From the NCBI GenBank assembly GCA_007571105.1, contig RKRZ01000126.1:1-12758 (forward strand): a stretch of 12,758 nt of DNA, read 5' to 3'. A program made the translations under genes and the position numbers. Of this stretch, positions 1-7,475 are shown one piece after another. Origin of the DNA: Gammaproteobacteria bacterium (GTDB taxonomy: Bacteria > Pseudomonadota > Gammaproteobacteria > Poriferisulfidales > Poriferisulfidaceae). Within the stretch, counting starts at the first letter, position 1. Every line of letters begins with the position of its first letter. The notes beneath the pieces are model-generated. The model had not been told where the DNA came from. It ran no database searches and saw only the letters and a program-made list of their open reading frames with translations.

Positions 1-231
1 CTTGAACTGCGCAGCGTACCAGATACCCCTTCAGATATTGAATGGTGGGTGCGGTTGGAAGAATTCTATCAGCGACGTCCCCCAAAGCATTCTAAAAAAA
101 GCAGTGATGAGAAAGTGACGATCGGTTTTTGGGGAGTGGATGCGAAAGAAAGTTATCGCCTGCTAAAAGACATTGAAGCGAAAGATGCGCTAGTGCAAAG
201 CAATGTGTTGCCTTGTGATTGCACGGATTAA
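1..231 (+). CDS. C-terminal part of an unrecognised protein (5' end outside window)
   Basis: The reading frame is open from the first base and ends in TAA at 229-231, giving the last 76 residues of a protein that begins before the window. It has a Trp pair and an acidic/aromatic stretch (EWWVRLEEFYQRRPP), then a Lys/Ser-rich segment, then GFWGVDAKESYRLL, and ends in CDCTD. I do not recognise the family. Only 23 bp separate its stop from the start of the DUF262 gene, and base composition is similar, so the two are probably co-transcribed and may be one functional unit. DUF262 proteins often sit in phage-defence or modification-sensing operons, so a role there is an inference from the neighbour only. 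An internal ATG at 49 has no convincing ribosome binding site, so I read this as a fragment and not as a short complete gene. Confidence 0.6.
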   Translation, partial: LELRSVPDTPSDIEWWVRLEEFYQRRPPKHSKKSSDEKVTIGFWGVDAKESYRLLKDIEAKDALVQSNVLPCDCTD

Positions 232-254
232 TCACTCGCAGATGGAGAGGTTCT

Positions 255-2063
255 ATGACTGAACAAACTGACCGCCCGAATTTTTGCAGCGTTGGAGAAT
301 GGTTAAAGAAAATTAAGGATGGAGAAGTGGCCATTCCTAGGTTTCAGCGAGGGAAAGTGTGGAATGATAGAAATGTTGCAGAATTGTTAGAGGCACTATT
401 TCAGCGGAGACCTGTCGGAACTTTGTTACTGTTGGAGTATTCACATTCAGCAGACGGCAAAGACAGGCACACATTTTCCCCCCACCCAATTGAAGGGGCG
501 CCAGATTTGAGGACAACCCATGCCAAAGAAGAAAAGTACGCACAATTGCAACTTGTTCTTGATGGTCAACAAAGACTTACTGCTCTCTGGTCGGTGTTTA
601 ATGACAATGAATCAAACGAAAAAGAATTTTTTGTGCGGGTGGGAAAAGAGTCTTCAGGCAACTTGCAAACCGGTGAAGTTGATTTTTTTGCAGGGGAGCA
701 GAAAAAGAGCCTGCGTGACCCTAAAACAGCATGGGACAGAAATTTAATTCCTATATGGCTTTTGGGGGAACCGGGAATCACACGCGGAAAAGATGACCTG
801 AAAAACTGGTGTCAAAAAGCAACTGACAATGTGGCTGACAAATGTTTTGATCTCCTAGCCGAAATTAGTGGTTTATCTGAAAAATTACGTAAAAGGGATA
901 TTTCGTTCTACCAACTGCCCATTCAAACATCTCGCCATGACGCAATTCATGCATTTATAAAGACTAACGAATCATCTGTAAAAGTAACGAGATTTGATAT
1001 AGCAGTAGCAGAATTAGAAAACAGAAAGGAGCAATCATTACGGGAAATGCTACGCGACATAAAGATTCCTAGCGATAGGCTAGACAAGTTCTTTGGGGAT
1101 GACGAAGATAGTAGGATTCCCACAATTGGGGAATTGGTTCTGAAGATTTCTTGCCTTATGACAGATGAGTGTCCAACGGATAAATATTACACAGCGGATG
1201 AAACCATCGAAGTGTTGACTGAGCGTTGGGACGAAATAGTGAAAGGTATCGATTGGACTTTACAATTTTTTGAGAGAGAAGGCATTTACGACCAGAAACG
1301 GTTACCTAGTGTTGTTCCACTAAGAGTACTTCCTGCGCTCCATCAGTACTACCCCGAAAAAGATACTGACTTACAGTCTATTTTTGACAGGGTGATAAGG
1401 AAATACATCTGGCAAAGCTTTGTAACTGAGCGATACAAAAGATCTGCTGCCTCTCTTTTACATGAAGACTATAAAGGACTGGCAAAAAATTTAAAGGAAA
1501 ACTCTCAAACGAAAATACAACGCTTGCTTAAAGACTCTGATGACTCTCCAATTATGAACAGGAAGCAGTATCCAATACCTAATGTTCGAGAATTAAGTAA
1601 CTTGCAATATCCGCTTGTTAAACCGAGTTCTAAAAACAGACTTTCACGGGCACTACTTGTAATGAGTCTGAGGTCCGGAGCTCTCGACTTTGCTTCAGGG
1701 AAACCTGTGGGCACTAGCACGCAGGAGCACCAATACCACCATCTATTCCCCCAAGCCTTTTTGAAAGAGGAAGGTAGGAAAGAAAAAGAGATCAATCACG
1801 CATTAAATTTTGCTCTTGTGAGCGAAATAACTAACAACAGATTGAGAGCGGCCCCACCTGCGAAATATCTTAAAGATAGGATGGATAAACAACAATGCTC
1901 CGAAAATGAAATCGCAAGACGAGTTGAATCTCATCTGATCCCGTTTGCAGAACTTAATGTACATACTGGCAAAAAAGGAAACTACGAAAAATTTTTAAAA
2001 CGCCGAGCTGAAATATTTGTTCAGGCCATGGATCAACTTTGCCAAGGTGAGGGAGAAATGTAA
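255..2063 (+). CDS. DUF262/DUF1524 protein (GmrSD/SspE-like putative defence nuclease)
   Basis: 602 aa. The ATG at 255 is preceded by GGAGAGG four bases upstream, so I prefer it to the in-frame start at 219, which would overlap the preceding gene. The N-terminal DUF262 domain shows IPRFQR (residues 27-32) followed by a Trp and the LLEALFQRRPVGTLLLLE segment, and then the hallmark DGQQR (103-107). In GmrSD and SspE this motif belongs to the nucleotide-binding/hydrolysing, modification-sensing half. The C-terminal DUF1524 region has an HNH/His-Me type core: EHQYHHLFP (H492, H495, H496, P499) followed by N518 and NNR, as in nicking or cutting domains. Known relatives restrict modified phage DNA or sense phosphorothioate-modified host DNA. 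Which substrate applies here is not visible. Sampled lines are markedly A+T-rich (one is about 32% G+C) compared with tolC, which suggests horizontal acquisition. Family call is firm; defence function is inference. Confidence 0.88.
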   Translation: MTEQTDRPNFCSVGEWLKKIKDGEVAIPRFQRGKVWNDRNVAELLEALFQRRPVGTLLLLEYSHSADGKDRHTFSPHPIEGAPDLRTTHAKEEKYAQLQLVLDGQQRLTALWSVFNDNESNEKEFFVRVGKESSGNLQTGEVDFFAGEQKKSLRDPKTAWDRNLIPIWLLGEPGITRGKDDLKNWCQKATDNVADKCFDLLAEISGLSEKLRKRDISFYQLPIQTSRHDAIHAFIKTNESSVKVTRFDIAVAELENRKEQSLREMLRDIKIPSDRLDKFFGDDEDSRIPTIGELVLKISCLMTDECPTDKYYTADETIEVLTERWDEIVKGIDWTLQFFEREGIYDQKRLPSVVPLRVLPALHQYYPEKDTDLQSIFDRVIRKYIWQSFVTERYKRSAASLLHEDYKGLAKNLKENSQTKIQRLLKDSDDSPIMNRKQYPIPNVRELSNLQYPLVKPSSKNRLSRALLVMSLRSGALDFASGKPVGTSTQEHQYHHLFPQAFLKEEGRKEKEINHALNFALVSEITNNRLRAAPPAKYLKDRMDKQQCSENEIARRVESHLIPFAELNVHTGKKGNYEKFLKRRAEIFVQAMDQLCQGEGEM

Positions 2064-2143
2064 GCTTGACATCCTTTGTGAGAGGCCAATTGCCAACAAA
2101 ACATATATATTAATTGGCGTGTGTAATTGCTCACGCGTTTTTC

Positions 2144-3586
2144 ATGCCTCCCACACGATGTACTTTCCTGTCCTTGGGGCTTTTGGCTTTCTCCGGACTC
2201 TCCCATGCGGAATCATCGCTTGATGGACTCTCGTTGACTCCGGATTCTGCGCGCGAAACGATCTTGGCGCAGAAAGATTCTGCTCTCGCACATACTCCTG
2301 CCGGCAAACGCGAAACCCTGCTACAGATCTATCTGCTGGCATACAAGCACAATGCAGAACTGCAAGAAGCAGACGCAGCGTACCAAAGCGCCCAAGCCCA
2401 AACCGGCATTGCACGATCCAGTCTATTGCCCAAGATTTCTTACGAGTATCGCCTGACGGAAACCTACGAACATTTAATCGGACAATCGAATTTTGCGAAC
2501 TCAGGCTTCAGTGCCCAGGATCGGTCCACATCCAAGGTCAACCTTCTGACCATCTCTCAAGACCTGTACAAACACGACCTGTGGGTTGCCCTGGACGGCG
2601 CGAATACCAACGAAGCCCGAGCGCTCGCACAGCGTGAAGCCATCCGACAGCAATTGATTATCCGTGTCGCACAAGCTTATTTTGATGTCCTGGCCGCCCA
2701 GGACCTGAAAGTGTCTTCAGAGAAAGAAAAAGCCGCACTTGAAGTGCAGTTGGAACGCGCCGAGGCACGCTTCCAGGTGGGCCTGGCCGACATTGTCGAG
2801 ACCAAAGAAACCCAAGCCGCCTACGACCTCTCAATCGCCCGGGAGATTGAAGCCTTGAATCTGCTGGAGAACGAATTGGCGGCACTGGCCGTCATCACCG
2901 GGCATCCCCACACCCGCTTGGCCCCCTTGTCAGACCGGCTCACCCCCATGTTACCGGAGCCTCCCGACATCGAACAATGGACTGCGACAGCACTCGAGCA
3001 CAACCTGAATCACATGATTCACCGTCGCGATCTGGAATTTGCCCAGCAAGAAGTTGATTTTGAACGCGCCAAACACTGGCCGAGTCTCTCCATGAACATG
3101 ACTTGGGAAGATTCAAAGAGCACCGGCGGTCTGCTCTCCAACGGCGAAGGGAACCGCTACAACACTGAAGAAATTGGCCTGAAACTCTCTGTTCCGCTGT
3201 TTCTTGGAGGCGCCACCTATTACCGGACCGAAAAAGCCGCACACGACCGCGCTGCAGCCAGTGCGCGGCTGCTGGCTTCAGAACGTGAAACCGAACAATT
3301 GGCCCGTTCGGCTTACCGCAGCGTCACATTAGGCGTAGCACGTGTTCGTGCCTTCGAGCGCGCCTGGGAGTCCGCACAAATTGATCTGGAAGCTCACAAA
3401 TCCGGGCTGCAGGTGGGCACACGAAGTACCGTCGATGTGGTCGAATCAACCAACCGTCTGTATGCCGCCCAACGTGACCTATTGAAGGCCCGTTATGACT
3501 TCCTGATGAACACCTTGCACTTGCGCCACGCTTCCGGCCAACTGGGGGTGGAAGACATCGAGTGGATCAGTCGATTGCTTGATTGA
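2144..3586 (+). CDS. tolC: TolC-family outer membrane efflux/secretion channel
   Basis: 480 aa from the ATG at 2144. An in-frame TTG at 2114 would add ten residues in front of the signal peptide. With the ATG start the protein begins with a clean Sec signal: basic n-region, h-region LSLGLLAFSGL, and cleavage after SHA at about residue 22. The mature protein carries two OEP repeats. The first opens with LLQIYLLAYKHNAEL (59-73) and AQTGIARSSLLPKISYEYR, and the second with HNLNHMIHRRDLEFAQQE and ERAKHWPSLSMNMTW. This is the duplicated helix/strand plan of TolC trimers, which form the outer-membrane exit duct for tripartite pumps and type I secretion. No pump or adaptor gene is adjacent. Neither start has a good Shine-Dalgarno sequence. 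A TTGACA lies at 2066-2071 but lacks a well-spaced -10. The G+C-rich coding style contrasts with the DUF262 gene upstream, marking an island boundary at about 2064-2143. Confidence 0.88.
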   Translation: MPPTRCTFLSLGLLAFSGLSHAESSLDGLSLTPDSARETILAQKDSALAHTPAGKRETLLQIYLLAYKHNAELQEADAAYQSAQAQTGIARSSLLPKISYEYRLTETYEHLIGQSNFANSGFSAQDRSTSKVNLLTISQDLYKHDLWVALDGANTNEARALAQREAIRQQLIIRVAQAYFDVLAAQDLKVSSEKEKAALEVQLERAEARFQVGLADIVETKETQAAYDLSIAREIEALNLLENELAALAVITGHPHTRLAPLSDRLTPMLPEPPDIEQWTATALEHNLNHMIHRRDLEFAQQEVDFERAKHWPSLSMNMTWEDSKSTGGLLSNGEGNRYNTEEIGLKLSVPLFLGGATYYRTEKAAHDRAAASARLLASERETEQLARSAYRSVTLGVARVRAFERAWESAQIDLEAHKSGLQVGTRSTVDVVESTNRLYAAQRDLLKARYDFLMNTLHLRHASGQLGVEDIEWISRLLD

Positions 3587-3624
3587 CCGCTCTCGGGTAG
3601 GTACCCTGCTCTGAGGTTGCCAAT

Positions 3625-3795
3625 TTACTGCGGCAAAGATTTGAGCAACACCAGTTCCGGAGCGAATGCCGAAATAACCGCAGTACGCGGGGTTGTATCA
3701 TGACGTTCGTGTGCGACTGTCGATGAAACTGCTCCCATCACTGCAAGCAGGCAAACCATGCCCGCAGCCAGAACTCTGGAAAAGCAATTCATCAT
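3625..3795 (-). pseudogene. Short ORF: signal peptide plus truncated phosphorylase-like start
   Basis: Reverse-strand ORF of 56 codons, with ATG at 3795-3793 and TAA at 3627-3625. It lies in the otherwise gene-free gap between tolC and hda. The first 28 or so residues look like a Sec signal peptide: Arg near the N-terminus, hydrophobic VCLLAVMGA, cleavage around SSTVA before HE. The remainder reads HERHDTTPRTAVISAFAPEL, then VLLKSLPQ and stop. The PRTAVISAFAPEL stretch resembles, from memory, the first strand of nucleoside phosphorylase / methylthioadenosine nucleosidase-type domains. The frame stops just after it and I see no continuation in other frames, so I call it a remnant cut off by rearrangement. 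No clear ribosome binding site is present. A genuine small exported peptide cannot be excluded. The rest of the 3587-3848 gap shows only a weak inverted repeat, GGGTA/TACCC, just after tolC. Confidence 0.4.
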
Positions 3796-3848
3796 CGCTG
3801 CATCAAAAAATTTCGAACCGGGTCCTCACACAATGAACTCAAATCCGT

Positions 3849-4520
3849 TCAACCGTGCTGACTCAGAAACGGGATCGTAATTTTACGCTTCTCCCTCTGG
3901 GCGCGTTCCTCGACCCGGTCCAGCAACTGACACAAAGATTCCATGCCGCGGGCCTTGTGTCGTTGTATGTAATGAATCGCTTGGGCCTCTAGCTCATAAC
4001 CCTGATTGCGCGCGCGCAACTGCAGCGCGTCCACCTGTTGCTCATCGTCCAAGACCGGTAGGGTCAGCGGCACCATCCCGCACAAGCGCGATTTCAGGTC
4101 CGGCAAGACCGTTTGCGCCTGCATGGGGGGGACATGAGCGGAGAACAGAAGCCGCGTACCATGATCGATGGCCTGGTTGAACAACGCGAACAATTCCTGC
4201 TCCCACTCCGGCTTTCCCAGCACCGGCTCGATGCCATCCAGACAAATCCAGTGGCATTGCTCCAAACCCTGCAAAATCTGCGGCCCCAACTCCTGCAATT
4301 CTGGTGCCGGCATATACGCGGCCGTCTGTCCCTGCTGCTCGGCATTCTGGCAAACCGCCTGAAGCAAATGCGTCTTGCCGCTGCCGCTTGAACCGTGCAG
4401 CCAGAATGTTGCATGTCGGTCCGCCTCCTTCAAGGCGGTGACTGCTGCAGAATCAGTCGGGCTGTAGAAAGTGTCGAAGATGTGGCGCGGATTGGGCCGA
4501 AGCAGTATCAACTGGTTCAC
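3849..4520 (-). CDS. hda: Hda, DnaA regulatory inactivator
   Basis: 223 aa, close to the usual Hda length, starting at a GTG (4520-4518) that overlaps the preceding gene's TGA by 4 bp (GTGA), so the two are translationally coupled. It is a DnaA-like AAA+ module without the DnaA DNA-binding domain. Walker A is GSSGSGKT (43-50), the Walker B region is WICLDGIE with D95, sensor 1 lies near S127, the arginine finger is R145 in DLKSRL, and sensor 2 is R191 in ARGMESL. In E. coli, Hda bound to the DNA-loaded beta clamp stimulates ATP hydrolysis by DnaA to limit re-initiation. The clamp-binding motif is normally a QL-x-LPL type sequence at the extreme N-terminus. Here I see QLILLR (3-8), a degenerate version. 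The position after Walker B D95 is Gly, where DnaA has a second acid. Confidence 0.88.
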   Translation of the reverse strand: MNQLILLRPNPRHIFDTFYSPTDSAAVTALKEADRHATFWLHGSSGSGKTHLLQAVCQNAEQQGQTAAYMPAPELQELGPQILQGLEQCHWICLDGIEPVLGKPEWEQELFALFNQAIDHGTRLLFSAHVPPMQAQTVLPDLKSRLCGMVPLTLPVLDDEQQVDALQLRARNQGYELEAQAIHYIQRHKARGMESLCQLLDRVEERAQREKRKITIPFLSQHG

Positions 4521-5068
4521 GGATGCGCCTCGCCATTACGCATCAGCACACGGATCCAGCCTTGCGCATACCACAATCCGCTAATGACGGTGGTTGCAAC
4601 CACCGTCCAAAACAAAGACATCATCCACCACTGCGGCAACAACAGCAACTGATTCACAATCACCGACATCACCAGGACGATTTGCGCAAAGGTGTTAATC
4701 TTGCCGATTTTCAGCACCGACAATTGGCGGGTCGGGAAAAACAGATGCCCTGCCAACGCCCCGCCGATGATCAGCACATCGCGCCCCACGACCAGCAGCA
4801 CCAACCAAGCTTCCAGAAGATTCATGTGGCCCAGGATGACGAAAGAAGCGAGCAGCATGACTTTGTCAGCCAGAGGATCGACCGCTGCGCCAAACGGACT
4901 GGTCGCATTGAAGGCCCGAGCGAAATAACCGTCGAGGCCATCCGAAATGCCCATCACGACAAACAGAATCAACGCCAAATCAAACTGCTGGTCCAGCAAT
5001 AGCATGGCAAACCACGGCACCAGAAGAAGGCGCACAACAGTCAATAAATTCGGAATCTGCGCAAGCAT
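4517..5068 (-). CDS. CDP-alcohol phosphatidyltransferase family membrane enzyme (PgsA-like)
   Basis: 183 aa integral membrane protein. The family signature D-x2-D-G-x2-A-R-x8-G-x3-D-x3-D is complete: D43, D46, G47, A50, R51, G60, D64 and D68. These residues bind the metal and CDP-linked lipid. Length and the N-terminal IPNLLTVVRLLLVP match phosphatidylglycerophosphate synthase (PgsA, 182 aa in E. coli). The middle section also has GRDVLI and a later IGKINTFAQI comparable to PgsA. It would transfer a phosphatidyl group from CDP-diacylglycerol to an alcohol acceptor in the inner membrane. Whether glycerol-3-phosphate is the acceptor cannot be settled, because many gammaproteobacteria carry this hda-linked paralog in addition to pgsA. 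It is the first gene of a two-gene unit with hda, diverging from purM across about 67 bp. The ATG at 5068-5066 has only a weak GAGAAG-like ribosome binding site. Confidence 0.82.
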   Translation of the reverse strand: MLAQIPNLLTVVRLLLVPWFAMLLLDQQFDLALILFVVMGISDGLDGYFARAFNATSPFGAAVDPLADKVMLLASFVILGHMNLLEAWLVLLVVGRDVLIIGGALAGHLFFPTRQLSVLKIGKINTFAQIVLVMSVIVNQLLLLPQWWMMSLFWTVVATTVISGLWYAQGWIRVLMRNGEAHP

Positions 5069-5096
5069 GAAAACTTCTCTTGTGGAGGAGGCATTT

Positions 5097-5102
5097 TATA
5101 AT
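5097..5102 (+). promoter_or_regulatory. Consensus -10 box in the divergent purM / phosphatidyltransferase gap
   Basis: TATAAT, a perfect sigma-70 -10 hexamer, lies 33 bp before the purM ATG. No good -35 sits 16-18 bp upstream (CTTCTC-like). On the other strand the same AT-block reads TATAAA (5100-5095), usable as a -10 for the divergent phosphatidyltransferase-hda unit, again without a clear -35. The gap is too short for two independent promoters, so the two units may share this block. Supported by hexamer match and position only. Confidence 0.42.
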
Positions 5103-5135
5103 GGGTGGTCAAGCGACCGATGCCAGAGCCGCTTC

Positions 5136-6170
5136 ATGCCGAACGCCTCATCCTCTGATTCGCGCTACCGTGAGGCCGGCGTTGATATTGATGCCGGCGA
5201 AGATCTGGTGCGGCGCATCAAGCCGCTCGCGCGCAGCACTTTTGATCCCCAGGTCCTGAGCAGTTTGGGCGGCTTCGGTGGACTGTATCAACTGCCGACG
5301 GGGTACCAGGAACCCGTTCTGGTCTGCGGCACCGATGGCGTCGGCACCAAATTGCATCTGACCCGTCGCCTCAACCGCTGGGATACCATCGGGATCGACC
5401 TAGTCGCCATGTGCGTAAATGATGTTCTCACCCAAGGCGCAAAAGCGCTTTTTTTCCTGGACTATTACGCCTGCGGGACGCTGGATGTGTCGGAGGCGGA
5501 GGCAGTAGTCGGCGGCATGGCACAAGGCTGCAAACAGGCCGGCTGCGCCTTGCTCGGCGGAGAGACCGCAGAAATGCCCGGGCTGTACGCCCCGGGCGAT
5601 TATGACCTGGCCGGATTTTGCGTCGGCATTGCGGAACGCGCACACTTGCTCCCCAAATCCGACATTCGCGCCGGAGACCGTCTGATCGGACTGGATTCCA
5701 GCGGCGTCCATGCCAATGGTTTCTCTTTAATTCACGCCATTCTGAACCGCGACGAAACAGCGGCGGATGCGGCGCGTCTGGAAGCGCTGTTGCAGCCGAC
5801 CACGGTTTACGAACCGCACATTCGCGAAGTACTCGACGCCGGTATGATTTTGGCAATGGCGCACATTACCGGAGGCGGATTGACCGATAACCTGCCCCGC
5901 GTCCTCCCCGAAGGCTTAGCCGCGCAAATTGAACTCGGGAGCTGGAAGCGCCCGGAATTGTTCGACTGGATTCAGGACCAAGGCAATGTAAGCGAAACGG
6001 AAATGCACCGCGTCTTCAACTGCGGCATCGGACTGGTGCTCATCAGCCGCGGCGAACATGCCGATGCTGTTGCGGCACAAATCCAGGAGACCGGCATCGG
6101 TGCGCGAATCATCGGAGAAATTGCTGCCCATGAAGGCTCCCCGAAGACTCACTATCTGGATTCTCCATGA
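5136..6170 (+). CDS. purM: Phosphoribosylformylglycinamidine cyclo-ligase (AIR synthetase)
   Basis: 344 aa, against 345 in E. coli. PurM closes the imidazole ring of 5-aminoimidazole ribonucleotide from FGAM using ATP, in the cytoplasm. The open frame extends further upstream, but the ATG at 5136 puts YREAGVDIDAG directly at the N-terminus as in the family, and it lies downstream of the TATAAT at 5097. Diagnostic segments are GGFGGLY, CGTDGVGTK (64-72, nucleotide/substrate loop), GIDLVAMCVND, FFLDYYACG, GGETAEMPG (141-149), SSGVHANGFSL and HITGGGLTDNLPRVLP. The ribosome binding site is weak. The stop overlaps the purN start by 4 bp (ATGA), so the two are translationally coupled. In many gammaproteobacteria a PerM-type permease gene lies next to purM; none is present here. 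No damage seen; all motifs are intact. Confidence 0.96.
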   Translation: MPNASSSDSRYREAGVDIDAGEDLVRRIKPLARSTFDPQVLSSLGGFGGLYQLPTGYQEPVLVCGTDGVGTKLHLTRRLNRWDTIGIDLVAMCVNDVLTQGAKALFFLDYYACGTLDVSEAEAVVGGMAQGCKQAGCALLGGETAEMPGLYAPGDYDLAGFCVGIAERAHLLPKSDIRAGDRLIGLDSSGVHANGFSLIHAILNRDETAADAARLEALLQPTTVYEPHIREVLDAGMILAMAHITGGGLTDNLPRVLPEGLAAQIELGSWKRPELFDWIQDQGNVSETEMHRVFNCGIGLVLISRGEHADAVAAQIQETGIGARIIGEIAAHEGSPKTHYLDSP

Positions 6171-6793
6171 GTGTTCCGATTGCGGTATTGGTGTCTGGTC
6201 GCGGCAGCAATCTGCGCGCCTTGATGGAGGCAGAGGACAAGGGACAACTGGGATGCAGTATCCGTTGCGTGATTAGTTCCAATTCCGAAGCCGCTGCCTT
6301 GAATCACGCGAATGTGGCGGGTATCGAGACTTGTGTCTGTGCGAAACCGGATCCGGACGCACAATTGCTCGAGATATTGGAGCAACAGGAAATCGCCCTG
6401 GTGTGCATGGCTGGCTACATGCGGATTCTTTCCCCTGCAATCACAACACCCTACGCGGGACGCATTCTCAACATTCACCCGTCACTGCTTCCGCGCTACC
6501 CTGGTCTGCACACGCATCGTCGGGTGCTGGAAGCCGGCGATGCAGAACATGGATGCACAGTCCATTTCGCCACCGCCGAACTGGATGGGGGACCGCGGAT
6601 TATTCAAGCGACCGTTCCGGTATTGTCAGACGATGACGAAGACACACTGGCGGCTCGGGTTCTCGAGCAAGAACATCAGATCTATCCCCAAGCCGTACAG
6701 TGGTTTTGCCAAGGCGAATTACGCCTGGATGGCGACACTGTATGGCTGCACGACCAACAACTGGAAGGACCGATTGCTCATGCGGTGGCTTAG
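6167..6793 (+). CDS. purN: Phosphoribosylglycinamide formyltransferase (GAR transformylase)
   Basis: 208 aa. PurN transfers a formyl group from 10-formyltetrahydrofolate to GAR, an earlier step of the purine pathway than PurM. The N-terminal phosphate-binding loop is SGRGSNL (10-16). The catalytic triad known from E. coli (Asn, His, Asp) is present as N102 and H104 in LNIHPSLLPRYPGLHTHR and D140 in ELDGGP. The folate region VCMAGYMRIL precedes it. The start overlaps the purM stop by 4 bp (ATGA), and its own 3' end overlaps the following gene by 14 bp, so the three genes form one operon. The C-terminal tail (GELRLDGDTVWLHDQQLE and on) is the usual extension seen in proteobacterial PurN. Confidence 0.96.
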   Translation: MSVPIAVLVSGRGSNLRALMEAEDKGQLGCSIRCVISSNSEAAALNHANVAGIETCVCAKPDPDAQLLEILEQQEIALVCMAGYMRILSPAITTPYAGRILNIHPSLLPRYPGLHTHRRVLEAGDAEHGCTVHFATAELDGGPRIIQATVPVLSDDDEDTLAARVLEQEHQIYPQAVQWFCQGELRLDGDTVWLHDQQLEGPIAHAVA

Positions 6794-7466
6794 CCTCTGC
6801 GCCCTGGCTCTCAGCAGCCTCGCCAGCGCCCAAGAAGTCACGCAAGCCGACTATGAGTTGTACTACCGGGGAATCTCGGCAGGAACCGTCACGGTCACCG
6901 TGTCACGCGACACCTTGCGAACCTACTACGAAGCAAAAGCAACTCCAGGAACGCTCGCCCGACTTTTCGGCCAAGGAACCATCATTGAACGCGGCACCGT
7001 CGAAGCAAACAGTCTACGACCCCTTGAATACTTTTATCACAACGTCAGAAAGGAAGAATTCTATAAATATGTCTACGACTGGGAACACCGACAGGTGGTC
7101 ATCGCTACCGAAGAAGGGGAGTCCACACAACCCCTGACTGAAGGCACTCAAGATCCGGTATCCATGGCCTTGCGCATGCTCCTCGACCTCCCCGACTTGC
7201 CTCCCAACTATAGCGTCCTGTCACGTGGGAAACTGCAGGTGTACCGATTCCGCTCACCCGTCCCCGATCCTCTGAAAGTCCTGGGAGAAGTTAGAAATAC
7301 CTTGAGAGTAGAACGCCAGCGCGGCGATTCGCGCGACACCCGCATTTTCAGCTGGCACGACGCCGAGCAAAACTACTGGATGGTGAAAACCGTGCGCATG
7401 GAAGAAGGGTCGGAGAAAATCCGACTGGAACTTCTACGCTACCAGCAGGACCTGGCACCGCATTAA
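6780..7466 (+). CDS. DUF3108 exported protein, coupled to purMN
   Basis: 228 aa from ATG 6780, inside the last 14 bp of purN, with AAGGA ten bases upstream. The start is chosen because it begins a clean Sec signal peptide (residues 1-17, cleavage ASA before Q). The mature part starts with the typical DUF3108 opening TQADYELYYRGISAGTVTVT. It continues as a beta-rich protein with LARLFGQGTIIERGTV, LRPLEYFYHNV, DPVSMALRMLLDLP and a C-terminal YWMVKTVRM...RLELL. DUF3108 proteins follow purN in many gammaproteobacteria. The fold is expected to be an all-beta lipid-binding or envelope type, but I know of no settled function, and the link with purine synthesis may be only ancestral gene order. It ends nine bases before the convergent cupin gene, with no visible terminator between them. 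Confidence 0.85.
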   Translation: MRWLSLCALALSSLASAQEVTQADYELYYRGISAGTVTVTVSRDTLRTYYEAKATPGTLARLFGQGTIIERGTVEANSLRPLEYFYHNVRKEEFYKYVYDWEHRQVVIATEEGESTQPLTEGTQDPVSMALRMLLDLPDLPPNYSVLSRGKLQVYRFRSPVPDPLKVLGEVRNTLRVERQRGDSRDTRIFSWHDAEQNYWMVKTVRMEEGSEKIRLELLRYQQDLAPH

Positions 7467-7475
7467 TCTTCCCGG

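Noticed and set aside
3587..3620. Rho-independent terminator after tolC
   Set aside because: Only a 5-bp GGGTA/TACCC stem with a 2-base loop and no T-run follows.
5084..5103. GGAGGAGG followed by ATG at 5101 as a small upstream gene start
   Set aside because: The ATG overlaps the -10 box and the frame encodes nothing recognisable; purM is in another frame.
4947..5135. N-terminal extension of purM overlapping the phosphatidyltransferase gene
   Set aside because: The extension is antisense to a conserved gene, and the family N-terminus begins right after the ATG at 5136, downstream of the TATAAT box.
6312..6779. Long upstream extension of the DUF3108 frame through purN
   Set aside because: The signal peptide starts at 6780 with AAGGA upstream; the earlier part is an alternative frame of purN.
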